Shown: piece after piece, positions 1-7,666 of the stretch
Numbering within the stretch: position 1 is the first letter of the stretch
How the letters are laid out: every line of letters begins with the position of its first letter
Source of the DNA: a virus
Direction: 5' to 3' (one strand)
IMG/VR virus record: IMGVR_UViG_3300027911_000062
Location: 1-25,058 of that record
Length of the DNA: 25,058 nucleotides
The notes under the pieces: generated by a model
Seen by the model: the letters and a program-made list of their open reading frames with translations, nothing else
What the model was told of the DNA's origin: nothing
Databases searched by the model: none
Program-made: the position numbers and the translations under genes

Positions 1-143
1 ACCGGCTTTGCTTCTTTAAGCTCGGCAATGGCTGCGTGTAGGCGGCCCGCAAGAGTGGCTTTGAACTGTGCGGAGTAGGTGCCGGGGTACTCAAACACGC
101 GCCGCGCTTCCTCTAGCAACCCTATAAGGTTTCTGTTTAACAT
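1..143 (-). CDS. Unknown protein, N-terminal part only (runs off the window)
   Basis: Only the first 47 codons are visible. The reading frame begins with ATG at 143 and stays open to the window edge, starting MLNRNLIGLLEEARRVFEYP. A good Shine-Dalgarno (GGAAGG, 8 nt spacer) precedes the ATG. The start overlaps the last codon and stop (TAA, 137-139) of the helicase gene, which implies translational coupling in the same leftward operon. The visible part is helical and has several Ala, Arg and Lys residues. I do not recognise a family. Being next to helicase and primase, it may belong to the replication module, but this is inference from position only. Confidence 0.6.
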   Translation of the reverse strand, partial: MLNRNLIGLLEEARRVFEYPGTYSAQFKATLAGRLHAAIAELKEAKP

Positions 144-1333
144 TCTTCGTACCTTCCTATGTCTGGGCGGATGAGGATTTGCTGTCTGCCATGACGGCTT
201 CTGGGATCTGTGTCGGCGTCGCCAACGAGCTTGTTTTTGGAAATGTTGAAATATCGTATATATTCCTCACCGGCATTGTGAGTCTTTCCAATTCCGATGA
301 TAAAGTCTGCTTCAGCCTGTTTAGCTGTTCGGGCGTTAGATACGTGTCCCATGTGTAGGTAAGGTTCACCTTCAGCATCCCCGGAAGCTTGGCAGACTCC
401 GATGACTGGCGCGTACTGCTTTGCCAGTTCTCTAGCCCATTGGTAGATAGCTCCCATAGCAAGGTCCTCTCGATCATTCTTAAACCCCTTTATCTTGTCG
501 ATCTGGTCAAAGACAATTAACCCCGGCTTGTGATCTGCACACATAGCCTCTACGTCCCGGGCAGACGTACTGGCGTTATCCACAATCTTGAGGTTATGAC
601 CACCTAGGTTCTGGTACTCTTGGTCATACCGCTCAGGATCCTCGTTCAGTTGCGCCGCAGTACACCCGAGAGCAGCTTGGAAACACCGAAGCTGGACTTT
701 GTTTCCTTGCTCTTCGTTGTTGAACCATAGGACAGGTCCGGATACTTGGGACGCGAAGTTCGTACACTCACTGGCAAGGAAGGTTGTTTTCCCTGTTTCT
801 GGGCGAGCAAATATGAATCCAAAATCTCCTTTTCGTAGAGATCCAAGAGACTTGTTGAGCCATGGGAGTCTCCAACGCAACCCCGGTGTTCCCGTCGTAG
901 TTTGTAGAATGCTTCTAAGGTCCTGTGATACGAATTCAGAGTCTCTTTGTTCATCTTTAATCTCCAGTTGTTTGGCAATCCTCATGACCGTCCCTAGGTC
1001 TTCCTTGCCTTCCGATAACCGGAATGCCGCTAGGGCGAGTTTAGAGGCGATCTGAGCCGTACGTGACTGCTGTAGTAATGTTTCTATGTCCAGTGGAATA
1101 TTTAGCTTCCAGCACCGGTCTAGTGCTTCGTAAGCATATTCTTTGTCTGGGTCTTCTAACGTCCCCAAAATTACCATAATGTCTTCAACAATGGGATCTT
1201 CCATGTTGAACCGGTACCACCGATCAATAGACTCTAGGATGGGAAAAAGATTGTCCGAAACAGTTATGTAAGATCTGTATTGCCGGTATAAATCACGCTT
1301 GAACAGCGAACGAAGAATTAGCAATTCTAGCAT
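137..1333 (-). CDS. DnaB-type replicative DNA helicase (RecA-fold ATPase)
   Basis: A 398-residue hexameric-helicase-type protein expected to unwind the phage fork 5' to 3' and to work with the separate primase encoded upstream. Residues 1-130 are a helical N-terminal domain. The RecA-like core carries a Walker A (RPETGKTT, about 177-184) and a Walker B (GLIVFDQID, about 271-279). Later come a Q/H-containing segment (VIGVCQASGD) and a basic stretch before the C-terminus, as in DnaB and the C-terminal half of T7 gp4. The ATG at 1333 lies inside the end of the upstream HNH gene (41-bp overlap) and is preceded by GGAAGGG. The length is a little shorter than cellular DnaB (about 470). The leftward promoter at 1761-1789 could drive HNH plus helicase. 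Confidence 0.9.
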   Translation of the reverse strand: MLELLILRSLFKRDLYRQYRSYITVSDNLFPILESIDRWYRFNMEDPIVEDIMVILGTLEDPDKEYAYEALDRCWKLNIPLDIETLLQQSRTAQIASKLALAAFRLSEGKEDLGTVMRIAKQLEIKDEQRDSEFVSQDLRSILQTTTGTPGLRWRLPWLNKSLGSLRKGDFGFIFARPETGKTTFLASECTNFASQVSGPVLWFNNEEQGNKVQLRCFQAALGCTAAQLNEDPERYDQEYQNLGGHNLKIVDNASTSARDVEAMCADHKPGLIVFDQIDKIKGFKNDREDLAMGAIYQWARELAKQYAPVIGVCQASGDAEGEPYLHMGHVSNARTAKQAEADFIIGIGKTHNAGEEYIRYFNISKNKLVGDADTDPRSRHGRQQILIRPDIGRYEEC

Positions 1334-1589
1334 TACGACCCTTCCATTTTCCCCAAGCTTCCCATTCCAACGTCATCCGTTTTAACCATTGATCCTCTAA
1401 AGTCTTAAGCCTGTGGCAATTAGCACAAAGAGTCTGAATATTTTCTATTACATCCTTTCCTCCAAGATGCAAAGGTTTAATGTGGTCTTGGTCTAGTTGG
1501 CACGGATTTATTGCTACAAACCCACATTTTTCACAGTGTTTCTTTTTATAAATTTTAAAGTAATAAGCATTTCTTTTTGGTAATATCAA
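1293..1589 (-). CDS. HNH endonuclease between primase and helicase
   Basis: A 98-residue HNH nuclease. Residues C19 and C22 pair with C55 and C58 as a zinc site. The DHI core at 35-37, N50 and H59 form the beta-beta-alpha metal motif, giving the classic McrA-like pattern Cx2C, DHIxPL, N, Cx2CH. There is no ATG in a sensible place. The frame opens with TTG at 1589, preceded by AAGGA with a 6-nt spacer, so I chose TTG. The 3' end overlaps the first 41 bp of the helicase gene. Its upstream half is visibly more AT-rich than its neighbours. It is probably a homing-type or free-standing mobile nuclease inserted in the replication module, though a host-DNA-degrading or packaging role cannot be excluded. 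Confidence 0.85.
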   Translation of the reverse strand: MILPKRNAYYFKIYKKKHCEKCGFVAINPCQLDQDHIKPLHLGGKDVIENIQTLCANCHRLKTLEDQWLKRMTLEWEAWGKWKGRNARIANSSFAVQA

Positions 1590-1608
1590 AATAAATCCTT
1601 AAAAGGTA

Positions 1609-1637
1609 TTGACAAATCTAAAGGATTAGTGTATAAT
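1609..1637 (+). promoter_or_regulatory. Perfect-consensus sigma70 promoter facing right into an AT tract
   Basis: TTGACA (1609-1614), 17-bp spacer, TATAAT (1632-1637), all matching consensus. It points away from the HNH gene, into the AT tract and then antisense to the primase gene. No rightward gene lies downstream, so it is more likely to make a regulatory or priming RNA than an mRNA (inference). Confidence 0.75.
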
Positions 1638-1643
1638 ACATTC

Positions 1644-1767
1644 TTTATATTAATATTATAATATATATATTATATAATATATTTAATTATATAGGTTTTA
1701 ATATAATTATATTAATTAATATATATATATTTAATATATTATATATATAATATAAATATTATTATAA
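1644..1767. other. 124-bp almost pure A/T tract, candidate replication origin / unwinding element
   Basis: Apart from GG at 1694-1695, every base from 1644 to 1767 is A or T, with many TATA-type alternations. It sits between primase and helicase genes and is bracketed by two inward-facing promoters. T7-type phages have a primary origin made of promoters followed by an AT-rich stretch, so by analogy this is a candidate melting site. No iterons were recognised, and the role is inferred. Confidence 0.5.
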
Positions 1768-1789
1768 CACAACCCAAGAGAAAAGTCAA
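1761..1789 (-). promoter_or_regulatory. Sigma70-type promoter facing left (HNH-helicase transcript)
   Basis: Read on the minus strand: TTGACT (1789-1784), 17-bp spacer, TATAAT (1766-1761). Eleven of twelve box positions match consensus. It starts a transcript near 1754 with a leader of about 165 nt through the AT tract before the TTG start of the HNH gene, and would supply helicase independently of upstream transcription. Confidence 0.75.
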
Positions 1790-1806
1790 GAGTATGCATG
1801 TTGTAT

Positions 1807-2502
1807 TTATGCAACAGCTAATTCCTGTGAAACATAAAGTTCAACAAGCTCTTTACTGTAGTACTTTGGATCTAGGTCAGTAATCACATACTTCGTGTTA
1901 AACAAGTGACGAAGATTTAATGCAAGCTTGACGCTGTCATATGCCTTGTCATTGTCTAACCAAACCACTATGTTCTTGTACCCAGACCGGGTGAGGAGCG
2001 GATACCAGTCCTTGTGGAAATAAGAGCCAAACAAAGGGAGAGCAGCATAACATCTACTAACAACCAAGGCAGATATAGGATCTTCGACAATAACCAGTGT
2101 GTCACCTTTACCTCCAAAGATATGGTATGGAATCGTACCGCTGGTGAATACCTTGGGTACCCCCTTCATGGTGTTGAGGCTACGACCCCAATAGAACTTA
2201 GGTAGGGTATCTCTTAGGGCAAGTCTGCCAAGCTCCGAGTCATATACGAAGTGTCGCTTGACTTCTTCTTCGGTAAGGAAGTTAGCGAGCCATTTGCTAG
2301 CGAGGGGGGGAATGCCACATACTGGAAAGGTGCTACGTACTGCATGGCTAGGGAGTTCAGGTACATATCGTTTTGAAGTTGTTGAGTACCCGCAAGAGAA
2401 GCAGAATTGTCCCCCATCTGGGTATACTGCGAGGTTGTCACCATGATTATCCTTTCCTAGTTTTTTACATTCTGGACATGCTATGTGCTTTACTCTACTC
2501 AT
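1807..2502 (-). CDS. T7-type DNA primase (zinc-binding + TOPRIM)
   Basis: A 231-residue primase that would make RNA primers for lagging-strand synthesis. The N-terminal zinc-binding domain has C9, C12, C34 and C37 (CPEC, then CFSC), like the N-terminus of T7 gp4. The TOPRIM catalytic core shows E140 (VIVEDPISAL) and the D183-x-D185 pair (WLDND). T7 gp4 fuses primase to helicase. Here the primase is a separate protein, and the helicase lies about 470 bp further along the operon, beyond the AT tract and an HNH gene. The ATG at 2502 overlaps the TGA of the DUF3310 gene (ATGA). A GGA-containing purine stretch lies about 12 nt upstream, so coupling may matter more than its own ribosome site. Confidence 0.88.
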   Translation of the reverse strand: MSRVKHIACPECKKLGKDNHGDNLAVYPDGGQFCFSCGYSTTSKRYVPELPSHAVRSTFPVCGIPPLASKWLANFLTEEEVKRHFVYDSELGRLALRDTLPKFYWGRSLNTMKGVPKVFTSGTIPYHIFGGKGDTLVIVEDPISALVVSRCYAALPLFGSYFHKDWYPLLTRSGYKNIVVWLDNDKAYDSVKLALNLRHLFNTKYVITDLDPKYYSKELVELYVSQELAVA

Positions 2503-2711
2503 AGGGTCTTCATCCTTACTATCTCCCGCTCAAGGTACCAGATAGCTTTACGCAGGTCCTGCTCTCTAGTCTCAGACGTCTTATGACCAGCACGCCACAA
2601 GTACTTGAGAGCATTCCCTGTGTTAAAGTCCATCCACTCAGCAACATCAATGCACTCAATGTTGTTGGGCAGCCAGTTGTAATGATCTGGATGGTTTACT
2701 GAACCAGCCAT
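2499..2711 (-). CDS. DUF3310 protein, T7 gp1.7 (nucleotide kinase)-like
   Basis: A 70-residue protein with the whole DUF3310 signature: VNHPDHY at the N-terminus, IECIDVAEWM, GNALKYLWRAGHK, then DLRKAIWYLEREI. T7 gp1.7, a nucleotide kinase, carries a related domain, and many phages keep such a protein beside replication genes. It may therefore feed the dNTP pool, but many family members lack biochemical proof. It overlaps the gene on each side (TGATG at 2711, ATGA at 2499), so it is translated as part of the leftward operon. Confidence 0.85.
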   Translation of the reverse strand: MAGSVNHPDHYNWLPNNIECIDVAEWMDFNTGNALKYLWRAGHKTSETREQDLRKAIWYLEREIVRMKTL

Positions 2712-3448
2712 CAGGGTAGCTCCGGTTCCATGTAGTTAGCCTTCTTGATTTCAGCATACACAAAATCAAGGAACTTGGGTAGATCCTCTGCCTTGAGGAT
2801 ATCAGGACCCTGAACATCAAGAACTTTGTACAGGTTCTTGGAGAACTTGGTAAAGGTCTTAATGTCAAAGTGTGTGGACCTCAGTTTCTCAAGATCCTCC
2901 GTTACTCCATGACAGCGAGCCTCCCACTCTAGCACCCGAGATACAGCTCTCTCCGCATACTCAGCTTTCTCTTGAGCATAGCGATAAAGACTGTCGTAAT
3001 CATGTATCATCAGGTTAGCTACTGCAGGTACCTGACTGGGCCAACGCTCTTTCATCTTTGACCGAAGAACGTCCGGAGAAGTTACAAACGACATATCCGT
3101 AGGCTTTGGTGCAGCCTTCTTCTTCAAAAAAGCTGGTAGCTCAAAATTAGGGAAGGGGTAAGCGACATCGTTGAGGGGTGGGGGAGGAGTAACCAGTACT
3201 ACTTGTCCGTCTAGCACAGTAAACGAAGCAGTCCAAACCCCACCCCCGAGTTGATTTAAATAATCATTCCGAGTTGCCTCATTACTAGAGTAAACGGCCT
3301 GTCCCGCAAAGTCATCTAAAGTACCGGCAGATACAAATCCATGATTCCAAGCACGAAGGACTTCTACCTCCCCCACATCATCCTCGTGGAGCAAGTCATA
3401 ATCTGAGGCGTCATAGACATACATACCCGGTTTAATAGGAAGATTCAT
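2711..3448 (-). CDS. Unknown protein downstream of the ATP-grasp gene
   Basis: A 245-residue protein I do not recognise. The first third looks beta-rich (MYVYDASDYD, VVLVTPPPPL) and is followed by a Lys/Pro linker. The C-terminal half (about 130-245) is helical and charged, with coiled-coil character (YAQEKAEYAERAVSRVLEWEAR). The ATG at 3448 is chosen over an in-frame TTG one codon earlier because AAGGAG lies 8 nt upstream of it. The start lies within the 3' end of the ATP-grasp gene and the stop overlaps the DUF3310 start. It may act with the amidoligase cluster, for example as a substrate or scaffold, but only position supports that. Confidence 0.7.
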   Translation of the reverse strand: MNLPIKPGMYVYDASDYDLLHEDDVGEVEVLRAWNHGFVSAGTLDDFAGQAVYSSNEATRNDYLNQLGGGVWTASFTVLDGQVVLVTPPPPLNDVAYPFPNFELPAFLKKKAAPKPTDMSFVTSPDVLRSKMKERWPSQVPAVANLMIHDYDSLYRYAQEKAEYAERAVSRVLEWEARCHGVTEDLEKLRSTHFDIKTFTKFSKNLYKVLDVQGPDILKAEDLPKFLDFVYAEIKKANYMEPELP

Positions 3449-4133
3449 CAAAAGACTCCTTAATGTTGTTGGCGTATACTAGCGCAGTACTGGGGCAAAT
3501 GCCGGGAGCACTGTTGACTTCCAGTGCAAAGCACTTACCCTTCTTTTCATTCCACACTACATCAACAGCCCCAGAGGCCGAGAACGATACCGCCGCCGCT
3601 GCACCCAGACCGACCTCCCGAAGATCTGCGGGTTCCACAATATCCTTGGAACAAAACACCCAGTCTCCATGAGTTCGGATCTTAGGATCAGGACTGGATC
3701 CCCGTCGCCGGCGCTTCTCTTGAACGAGGATAACCTTACCCTGCCAGCAGTGTACACGATACTCCTTCTTCTTGGGAATATACTTCAGGTACAGCTTTGC
3801 GTCAACTAGCTCGGCTCCTTTTTCGAGATAAATTGCTCCCTTTCCAGCAGCAGAGCATAGCAGCTTTCGAGCAATAACTGGTCCGGACTTGAGCCAGTCA
3901 CGGGCAACACTGGCATCGCGGGTGTACTCGGGACAGCTAACGCCGTGCTCTGTGAAGGCCTGTAGCGTGTGAAGCTTATTTGCGTTGATTCCATTAGGGT
4001 GTCCCCAATAAACAGGCTTTGGGCGAGGCTTTTTAGTTCGCCACACCTTATATCCCATAACCTTAGTCAAAGCATTAGCAAGCTGCTTTGCACCTCGGCT
4101 ACTCATTTTATACGGATGAACAGTTATCTTCAT
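3432..4133 (-). CDS. RimK-like ATP-grasp ligase
   Basis: A 233-residue ATP-dependent carboxylate-amine ligase. Visible ATP-grasp marks are an RK pair and glycine loop (PVIARKLLCSAAGKGAIYLEK, about 85-105), KKEYRVHCWQGKVI (about 122-135), the metal-binding D191 in GAVDVVWN and the E205-x-N207 pair in ALEVNSAPGI, matching the RimK/D-Ala-D-Ala-ligase ending. The basic run KRRRRG at 140-145 could hold a polyanionic substrate. It follows directly on the class II amidotransferase (ATGA overlap at 4130-4133), so the two are likely made together. The family joins an activated carboxyl group to an amine; the substrate here is unknown. The same kind of gene occurs in phiEco32-type amidoligase clusters. 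Confidence 0.85.
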   Translation of the reverse strand: MKITVHPYKMSSRGAKQLANALTKVMGYKVWRTKKPRPKPVYWGHPNGINANKLHTLQAFTEHGVSCPEYTRDASVARDWLKSGPVIARKLLCSAAGKGAIYLEKGAELVDAKLYLKYIPKKKEYRVHCWQGKVILVQEKRRRRGSSPDPKIRTHGDWVFCSKDIVEPADLREVGLGAAAAVSFSASGAVDVVWNEKKGKCFALEVNSAPGICPSTALVYANNIKESFDESSY

Positions 4134-5389
4134 TGTAGGATAGACTTCTCAAGAACACGCCCGCAATTCGCCCGGAAATCAGCGACACAGGCACCACAGA
4201 TCCACTTATCTTGGCGCATCTCAATAGCTCCCGTAGCTTCATCAGCCTGCCCAGCACAATCCTGACAGGTGTGTATGGTTTTTAGTACAGTACCCACTGG
4301 TGGGGTATTAACGTCATCAACCCAATAGATCTCCTTGAACTTGACTTGGTACGTCTTCTTGCCAGTCTCTGACGACAGCACACTACTGGGGATTGCACTG
4401 CCTTCCTTACCCAACAGATGGGCATGGGGCTCTCGGGTATAGAAGATAACATCTTCCAGATTGTCACCAGTAGCAAAGTACTTGAACTGGTTCTGACCAC
4501 TACCCACCATGCTATCCACAGTAAAGTACAGTTCATCAAGCTGGGTGTACGGCGTGATACGCTGTTCCACCTTCTTGGTAAACGGGGCCTGAGCAGGGCC
4601 GGGATTTACCGGGGTCGCCGGAGCCACTTGATAATAACTTTTGGGGCGCGGGAGTACCTTATCCACTTCCTCGAAGCCCTTGGGAGTCAACTGGTACAGC
4701 ACATGGGGCTTGAATGGGGTAATGTTCCCGGTTTCTTCCGTCTTGGGGAAGTACTTGAATCGCCCATACTTCTTGAGAGCAAACTCAAGCTCTAGCTCCG
4801 TAGACATAGCATAGCAGTAATCCGCATGCGAGAACTGGAACAGGGTACGCTCACCATTACGAGCAACAAACGTTTGGTGTGTACGCTTGTTGTAGGCAAT
4901 GATTGCAAACGCACCCTGAATACCCATCAGGGCCTCTTTAATGCCCACCTCATTGATCTTAAGGCACAGGGCATGGGAGTCTACCTCAACCCCACTGGTG
5001 GGCAGGTCTACGCCCCCATAAATCGTTCCATTGTGCACCAGCACCCAGTCACCCTCAACAAACGGATGGGCATTGGACTGCTTGATAGAGCCAAGAGTAG
5101 CATGCCGGTTGTGACCAAAGATCTGAGTCGCATACCGATTACCCTCTATAAGTGCCTCACGCCCTTCTTTTTGGTGCAGGATACTGAACGGACTACCCAC
5201 TGACTTGATGATATGCGGCGCATCGAAATGACCGTCCGTAGTAGTGTCTAGCTGCTTCTGTACAAAACAATACCCGGTTGAATGTTCACCACGATCCGTA
5301 GACAGAAGGCTCATCCAGTTAGCCAGCTTCAGATCTTCGGCTGAGGTCCACCCACCGCGTTTGTTAAATATGCCCCAAATTCCACACAT
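4130..5389 (-). CDS. Class II glutamine amidotransferase with C-terminal zinc ribbon
   Basis: A 419-residue Ntn-type glutaminase that would release ammonia from glutamine. ATG at 5389 puts the catalytic Cys at position 2 (MCGIWGIFNK) and has GGAGGT with a 6-nt spacer, so the longer upstream frame is rejected. Active-site marks are all present: RGEHSTGY (33-40), GHNRHATLG (92-100), NAHPF (106-110), HNGTIYGG (119-126) and DSHA (137-140). There is no asparagine-synthetase or GlmS sugar-isomerase domain. A Pro-rich linker (about 250-265) leads to an unfamiliar domain and a C-terminal zinc ribbon (C375, C378, C398, C401). The ammonia may feed the neighbouring ligases, giving a side-chain or terminal amide. 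Confidence 0.88.
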   Translation of the reverse strand: MCGIWGIFNKRGGWTSAEDLKLANWMSLLSTDRGEHSTGYCFVQKQLDTTTDGHFDAPHIIKSVGSPFSILHQKEGREALIEGNRYATQIFGHNRHATLGSIKQSNAHPFVEGDWVLVHNGTIYGGVDLPTSGVEVDSHALCLKINEVGIKEALMGIQGAFAIIAYNKRTHQTFVARNGERTLFQFSHADYCYAMSTELELEFALKKYGRFKYFPKTEETGNITPFKPHVLYQLTPKGFEEVDKVLPRPKSYYQVAPATPVNPGPAQAPFTKKVEQRITPYTQLDELYFTVDSMVGSGQNQFKYFATGDNLEDVIFYTREPHAHLLGKEGSAIPSSVLSSETGKKTYQVKFKEIYWVDDVNTPPVGTVLKTIHTCQDCAGQADEATGAIEMRQDKWICGACVADFRANCGRVLEKSILQ

Positions 5390-6234
5390 TAAAGCACCTC
5401 CGTAACAGCGATTGCCCAAGGGGCGTTGTTTTTCATCATTCCATACACTAGCTCTTCGTCAAAGAACTGAGCAGACTTACCCAGCACTACGTTAAAGAGT
5501 TTCAGGTAGTCATCCTGAATAACTGTGCGCTTGACTATCTCAACCAGTTCACTGCGATGCTCTTCGGCATACTTCATGAACTTGCACACAATCTGAATCC
5601 AACGACGATTCTTCTTCATGTCCCTATCGAAGTTGGCATGCCGAAACTCAACGGATAGCTGAGTCTGTGCAGGAGCTAAGTTAAGAGCACAGTACTTAGC
5701 CTCAGTGTACACACTAAGTCCGTTAGGGGCAAGGGACGTAATCGGATAGCAGTAAGGATTGTTTTGCCGGGCTTCGTTATGGAATGAGAAGAATACATCC
5801 TCAAACAAAGCATAGAGCGTAGGCAAAGCAAACAGTTCCCGCAGACTCCACTCAGACACATCCACATGAACGTGGATACTGGTACGAATAGAATCCATGT
5901 GATCTGGATACCGGATACCTAGCTCAGTCTCCAGTTCATATAGCGCATAGTCTATCGAATGACCAGACACCGGGACAGAAACAAACTCTACCCCATTATT
6001 GCGAAGGCTATTGTCCTTGGTGTATTTCCAGTACACCGAGTCCCGATAAACTACCAGACCACTTGGAGCGGGGCCAATGTTCTCAATCTCAAACTCCATA
6101 CCTATCGGCTTATAGAAAGCACCAAAGTAAGTAGGTATCTTACCGTAGCGTTCCATAGCAAAAGCCTGCCGTTCTACTTGACCGGCTAGTTTGGCTTTGG
6201 CGCCAAACATAGCAACTAAGCTCGGATTATCCAT
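5389..6234 (-). CDS. Amidoligase-superfamily COOH-NH2 ligase, type 1-like
   Basis: A 281-residue protein with the glutamine-synthetase-like amidoligase pattern (PF12224-type). GMEFEIE (45-51) supplies the first acidic metal ligands. DNSLRNNGVEFVS (74-86) follows, then SIHVHVDVS (119-127) with the paired histidines, and LSVEFRHA (193-200) with the Glu/Arg pair. Family members are predicted to form amide bonds between a carboxyl and an amine using ATP. Its stop (TAA, 5391-5389) shares a base with the ATG of the class II amidotransferase. The start at 6234 lies inside the end of the preceding gene with AGGTGG just upstream. Substrate unknown. Confidence 0.82.
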   Translation of the reverse strand: MDNPSLVAMFGAKAKLAGQVERQAFAMERYGKIPTYFGAFYKPIGMEFEIENIGPAPSGLVVYRDSVYWKYTKDNSLRNNGVEFVSVPVSGHSIDYALYELETELGIRYPDHMDSIRTSIHVHVDVSEWSLRELFALPTLYALFEDVFFSFHNEARQNNPYCYPITSLAPNGLSVYTEAKYCALNLAPAQTQLSVEFRHANFDRDMKKNRRWIQIVCKFMKYAEEHRSELVEIVKRTVIQDDYLKLFNVVLGKSAQFFDEELVYGMMKNNAPWAIAVTEVL

Positions 6235-6830
6235 TCTCCACCTATGTCAGTTAAAAGCTTTGCAACTGCAGGGCTGACGCCAAAGATTTCTTTGCCCTTG
6301 CAGAACCCAACGGCCACACCCAACAGCATGACCGTCCCATTGTCTATCAGGAAATTACTATCCAACAGCGTACCATGGCTTGTCTTACCTTGGGTCTTTC
6401 CTACCATGATCACACGCCGGATAGATGGGCCATTAAAATCTAACCCACTATTCTCAGTGTAGGCGCTGTATACATCATTGCTAGCTCCCCACATAAAAGA
6501 CTTATGCATCTTTCGGGTTATCCGATAGACTGAGTCCCCCACTAAACGATAACCCGCCCGCAGCAGTAAGGGCAGCAAGCGGATTGTCGTCCTCTCTGGA
6601 GGATTCTTAGCCGTTTCAGTGTCTACCGGATACCGGGCTCCAGATCCAAGATCTCCGTCAGGTTTTACACGATGGATCTCTGCTTCTGTAGTGTTTACAT
6701 CGTCGTTCCACCGGACACTCCCCACAGTAACAAGGATAGGCTCTGAGGTAGTCTTGTCTACGGCATAGCAGGTAGTACCTGAATACTTTCGACTCACATC
6801 CTCAGTGGCATACTCTAGGTAATGACTCAT
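6216..6830 (-). CDS. Unknown protein inside the amidoligase operon
   Basis: A 204-residue protein without a motif I recognise. It is mixed alpha/beta, with a beta-rich first half (CYAVDKTTSEPILVTVGSVRW) and a segment with a loop-like VGKTQGKTSHG (about 143-153) that does not sit in a convincing P-loop setting. ATG at 6830 has GAGG 7 nt upstream and overlaps the type 2 amidoligase stop (ATGA). Its end overlaps the type 1 amidoligase start. Being enclosed between two ligases makes it a strong candidate for a dedicated part of the pathway: substrate, carrier or partner. The WNDDVNT segment (about 41-47) resembles WVDDVNT in the C-terminal part of the class II amidotransferase. Confidence 0.7.
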   Translation of the reverse strand: MSHYLEYATEDVSRKYSGTTCYAVDKTTSEPILVTVGSVRWNDDVNTTEAEIHRVKPDGDLGSGARYPVDTETAKNPPERTTIRLLPLLLRAGYRLVGDSVYRITRKMHKSFMWGASNDVYSAYTENSGLDFNGPSIRRVIMVGKTQGKTSHGTLLDSNFLIDNGTVMLLGVAVGFCKGKEIFGVSPAVAKLLTDIGGEWIIRA

Positions 6831-7666
6831 ACGTATTCCTCAGAACGAACACCCAGACGCATCATCAGGTCCCGAGCAAGAGCCTTATCGTTGTGCTTGA
6901 ACATCCGAAGCACATCCTCCTCGTGAGCCTGACTAGTGAAAGACCGATGAGTACTGGCAGTCAGAGCCTTGGTGGTCAGGCCATAGACAGCCTGCATCAG
7001 ACTTTCAGACTTGAGCCAGAAGTTGGACACAGTGCGATACTCTACACCATAGTCTTTGAACCGCATGGCACCGGGGCGCCCATACAGTTCCTTACGGCGC
7101 TCATCCGTATCCACAAGGGTAGCCAGAGAACCTACCAGCATGTCCATGGCACGAACAACATTCACCTTCTGAAGATTGGTGAACTTACTAATGCCCCCTA
7201 CGTGGATATGACCACCAGCAGAGCGCAGGTTAGGGTCATTGGCGCGGGGAGGATTGTTGATCCGCATTTCCCATGCATTGAAGTCAGGACTGCAACCAAA
7301 CACACGGGCAGCGGGATGCTGTAACTCAGAGTCCGGCATTACTGCCGACGCATCGATACTCACCAGCAGATTCTGCTTGGCAGCCTCGGAACGGAGATAT
7401 TGGAGCATATTCCGATGGGCTTCGAGCCAATTGGCGGCACTCTTTGCCGGAGGGGTATTGTATTCCAGTAGCACATTGTCCACTTGGACAGCGTACCCCT
7501 TGCCAAGACTCTTAACTGCGATGGGCTCTTCCTTGGTGCCATTAAACCGGCCAATAGCACTGACATACCGGCCCCCAGTGTCCGTAAGGAACACTTCAGG
7601 ATCCGAACCAACCAGAATATACCGGTCCCGGGCATTGAGATCAGAAATGCTGACAGCTTCAGACAT
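6827..7666 (-). CDS. phiEco32-type COOH-NH2 ligase (amidoligase type 2)
   Basis: A 279-residue protein. The frame is open further upstream, but ATG at 7666 (MSEAVSISDL) has GGAG with a 6-nt spacer and lies in the tail of the hydrolase gene, so I use it. The type 2 amidoligase signature is clear: VGSDPEVFL (19-27), DNVLLEYNTPPA (63-74), GGHIHVGG (151-158) and YRTVSNFWL (210-218), giving the acidic, His and Arg positions of the glutamine-synthetase-like fold. The family was named for a phiEco32 protein. It is expected to make an amide bond at the expense of ATP; substrate unknown. Confidence 0.85.
   Translation of the reverse strand: MSEAVSISDLNARDRYILVGSDPEVFLTDTGGRYVSAIGRFNGTKEEPIAVKSLGKGYAVQVDNVLLEYNTPPAKSAANWLEAHRNMLQYLRSEAAKQNLLVSIDASAVMPDSELQHPAARVFGCSPDFNAWEMRINNPPRANDPNLRSAGGHIHVGGISKFTNLQKVNVVRAMDMLVGSLATLVDTDERRKELYGRPGAMRFKDYGVEYRTVSNFWLKSESLMQAVYGLTTKALTASTHRSFTSQAHEEDVLRMFKHNDKALARDLMMRLGVRSEEYV

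Noticed and set aside
1640-1770. AT tract considered as a CRISPR-like or tandem repeat array
   Set aside because: No unit of fixed length repeats; the sequence is irregular A/T alternation.
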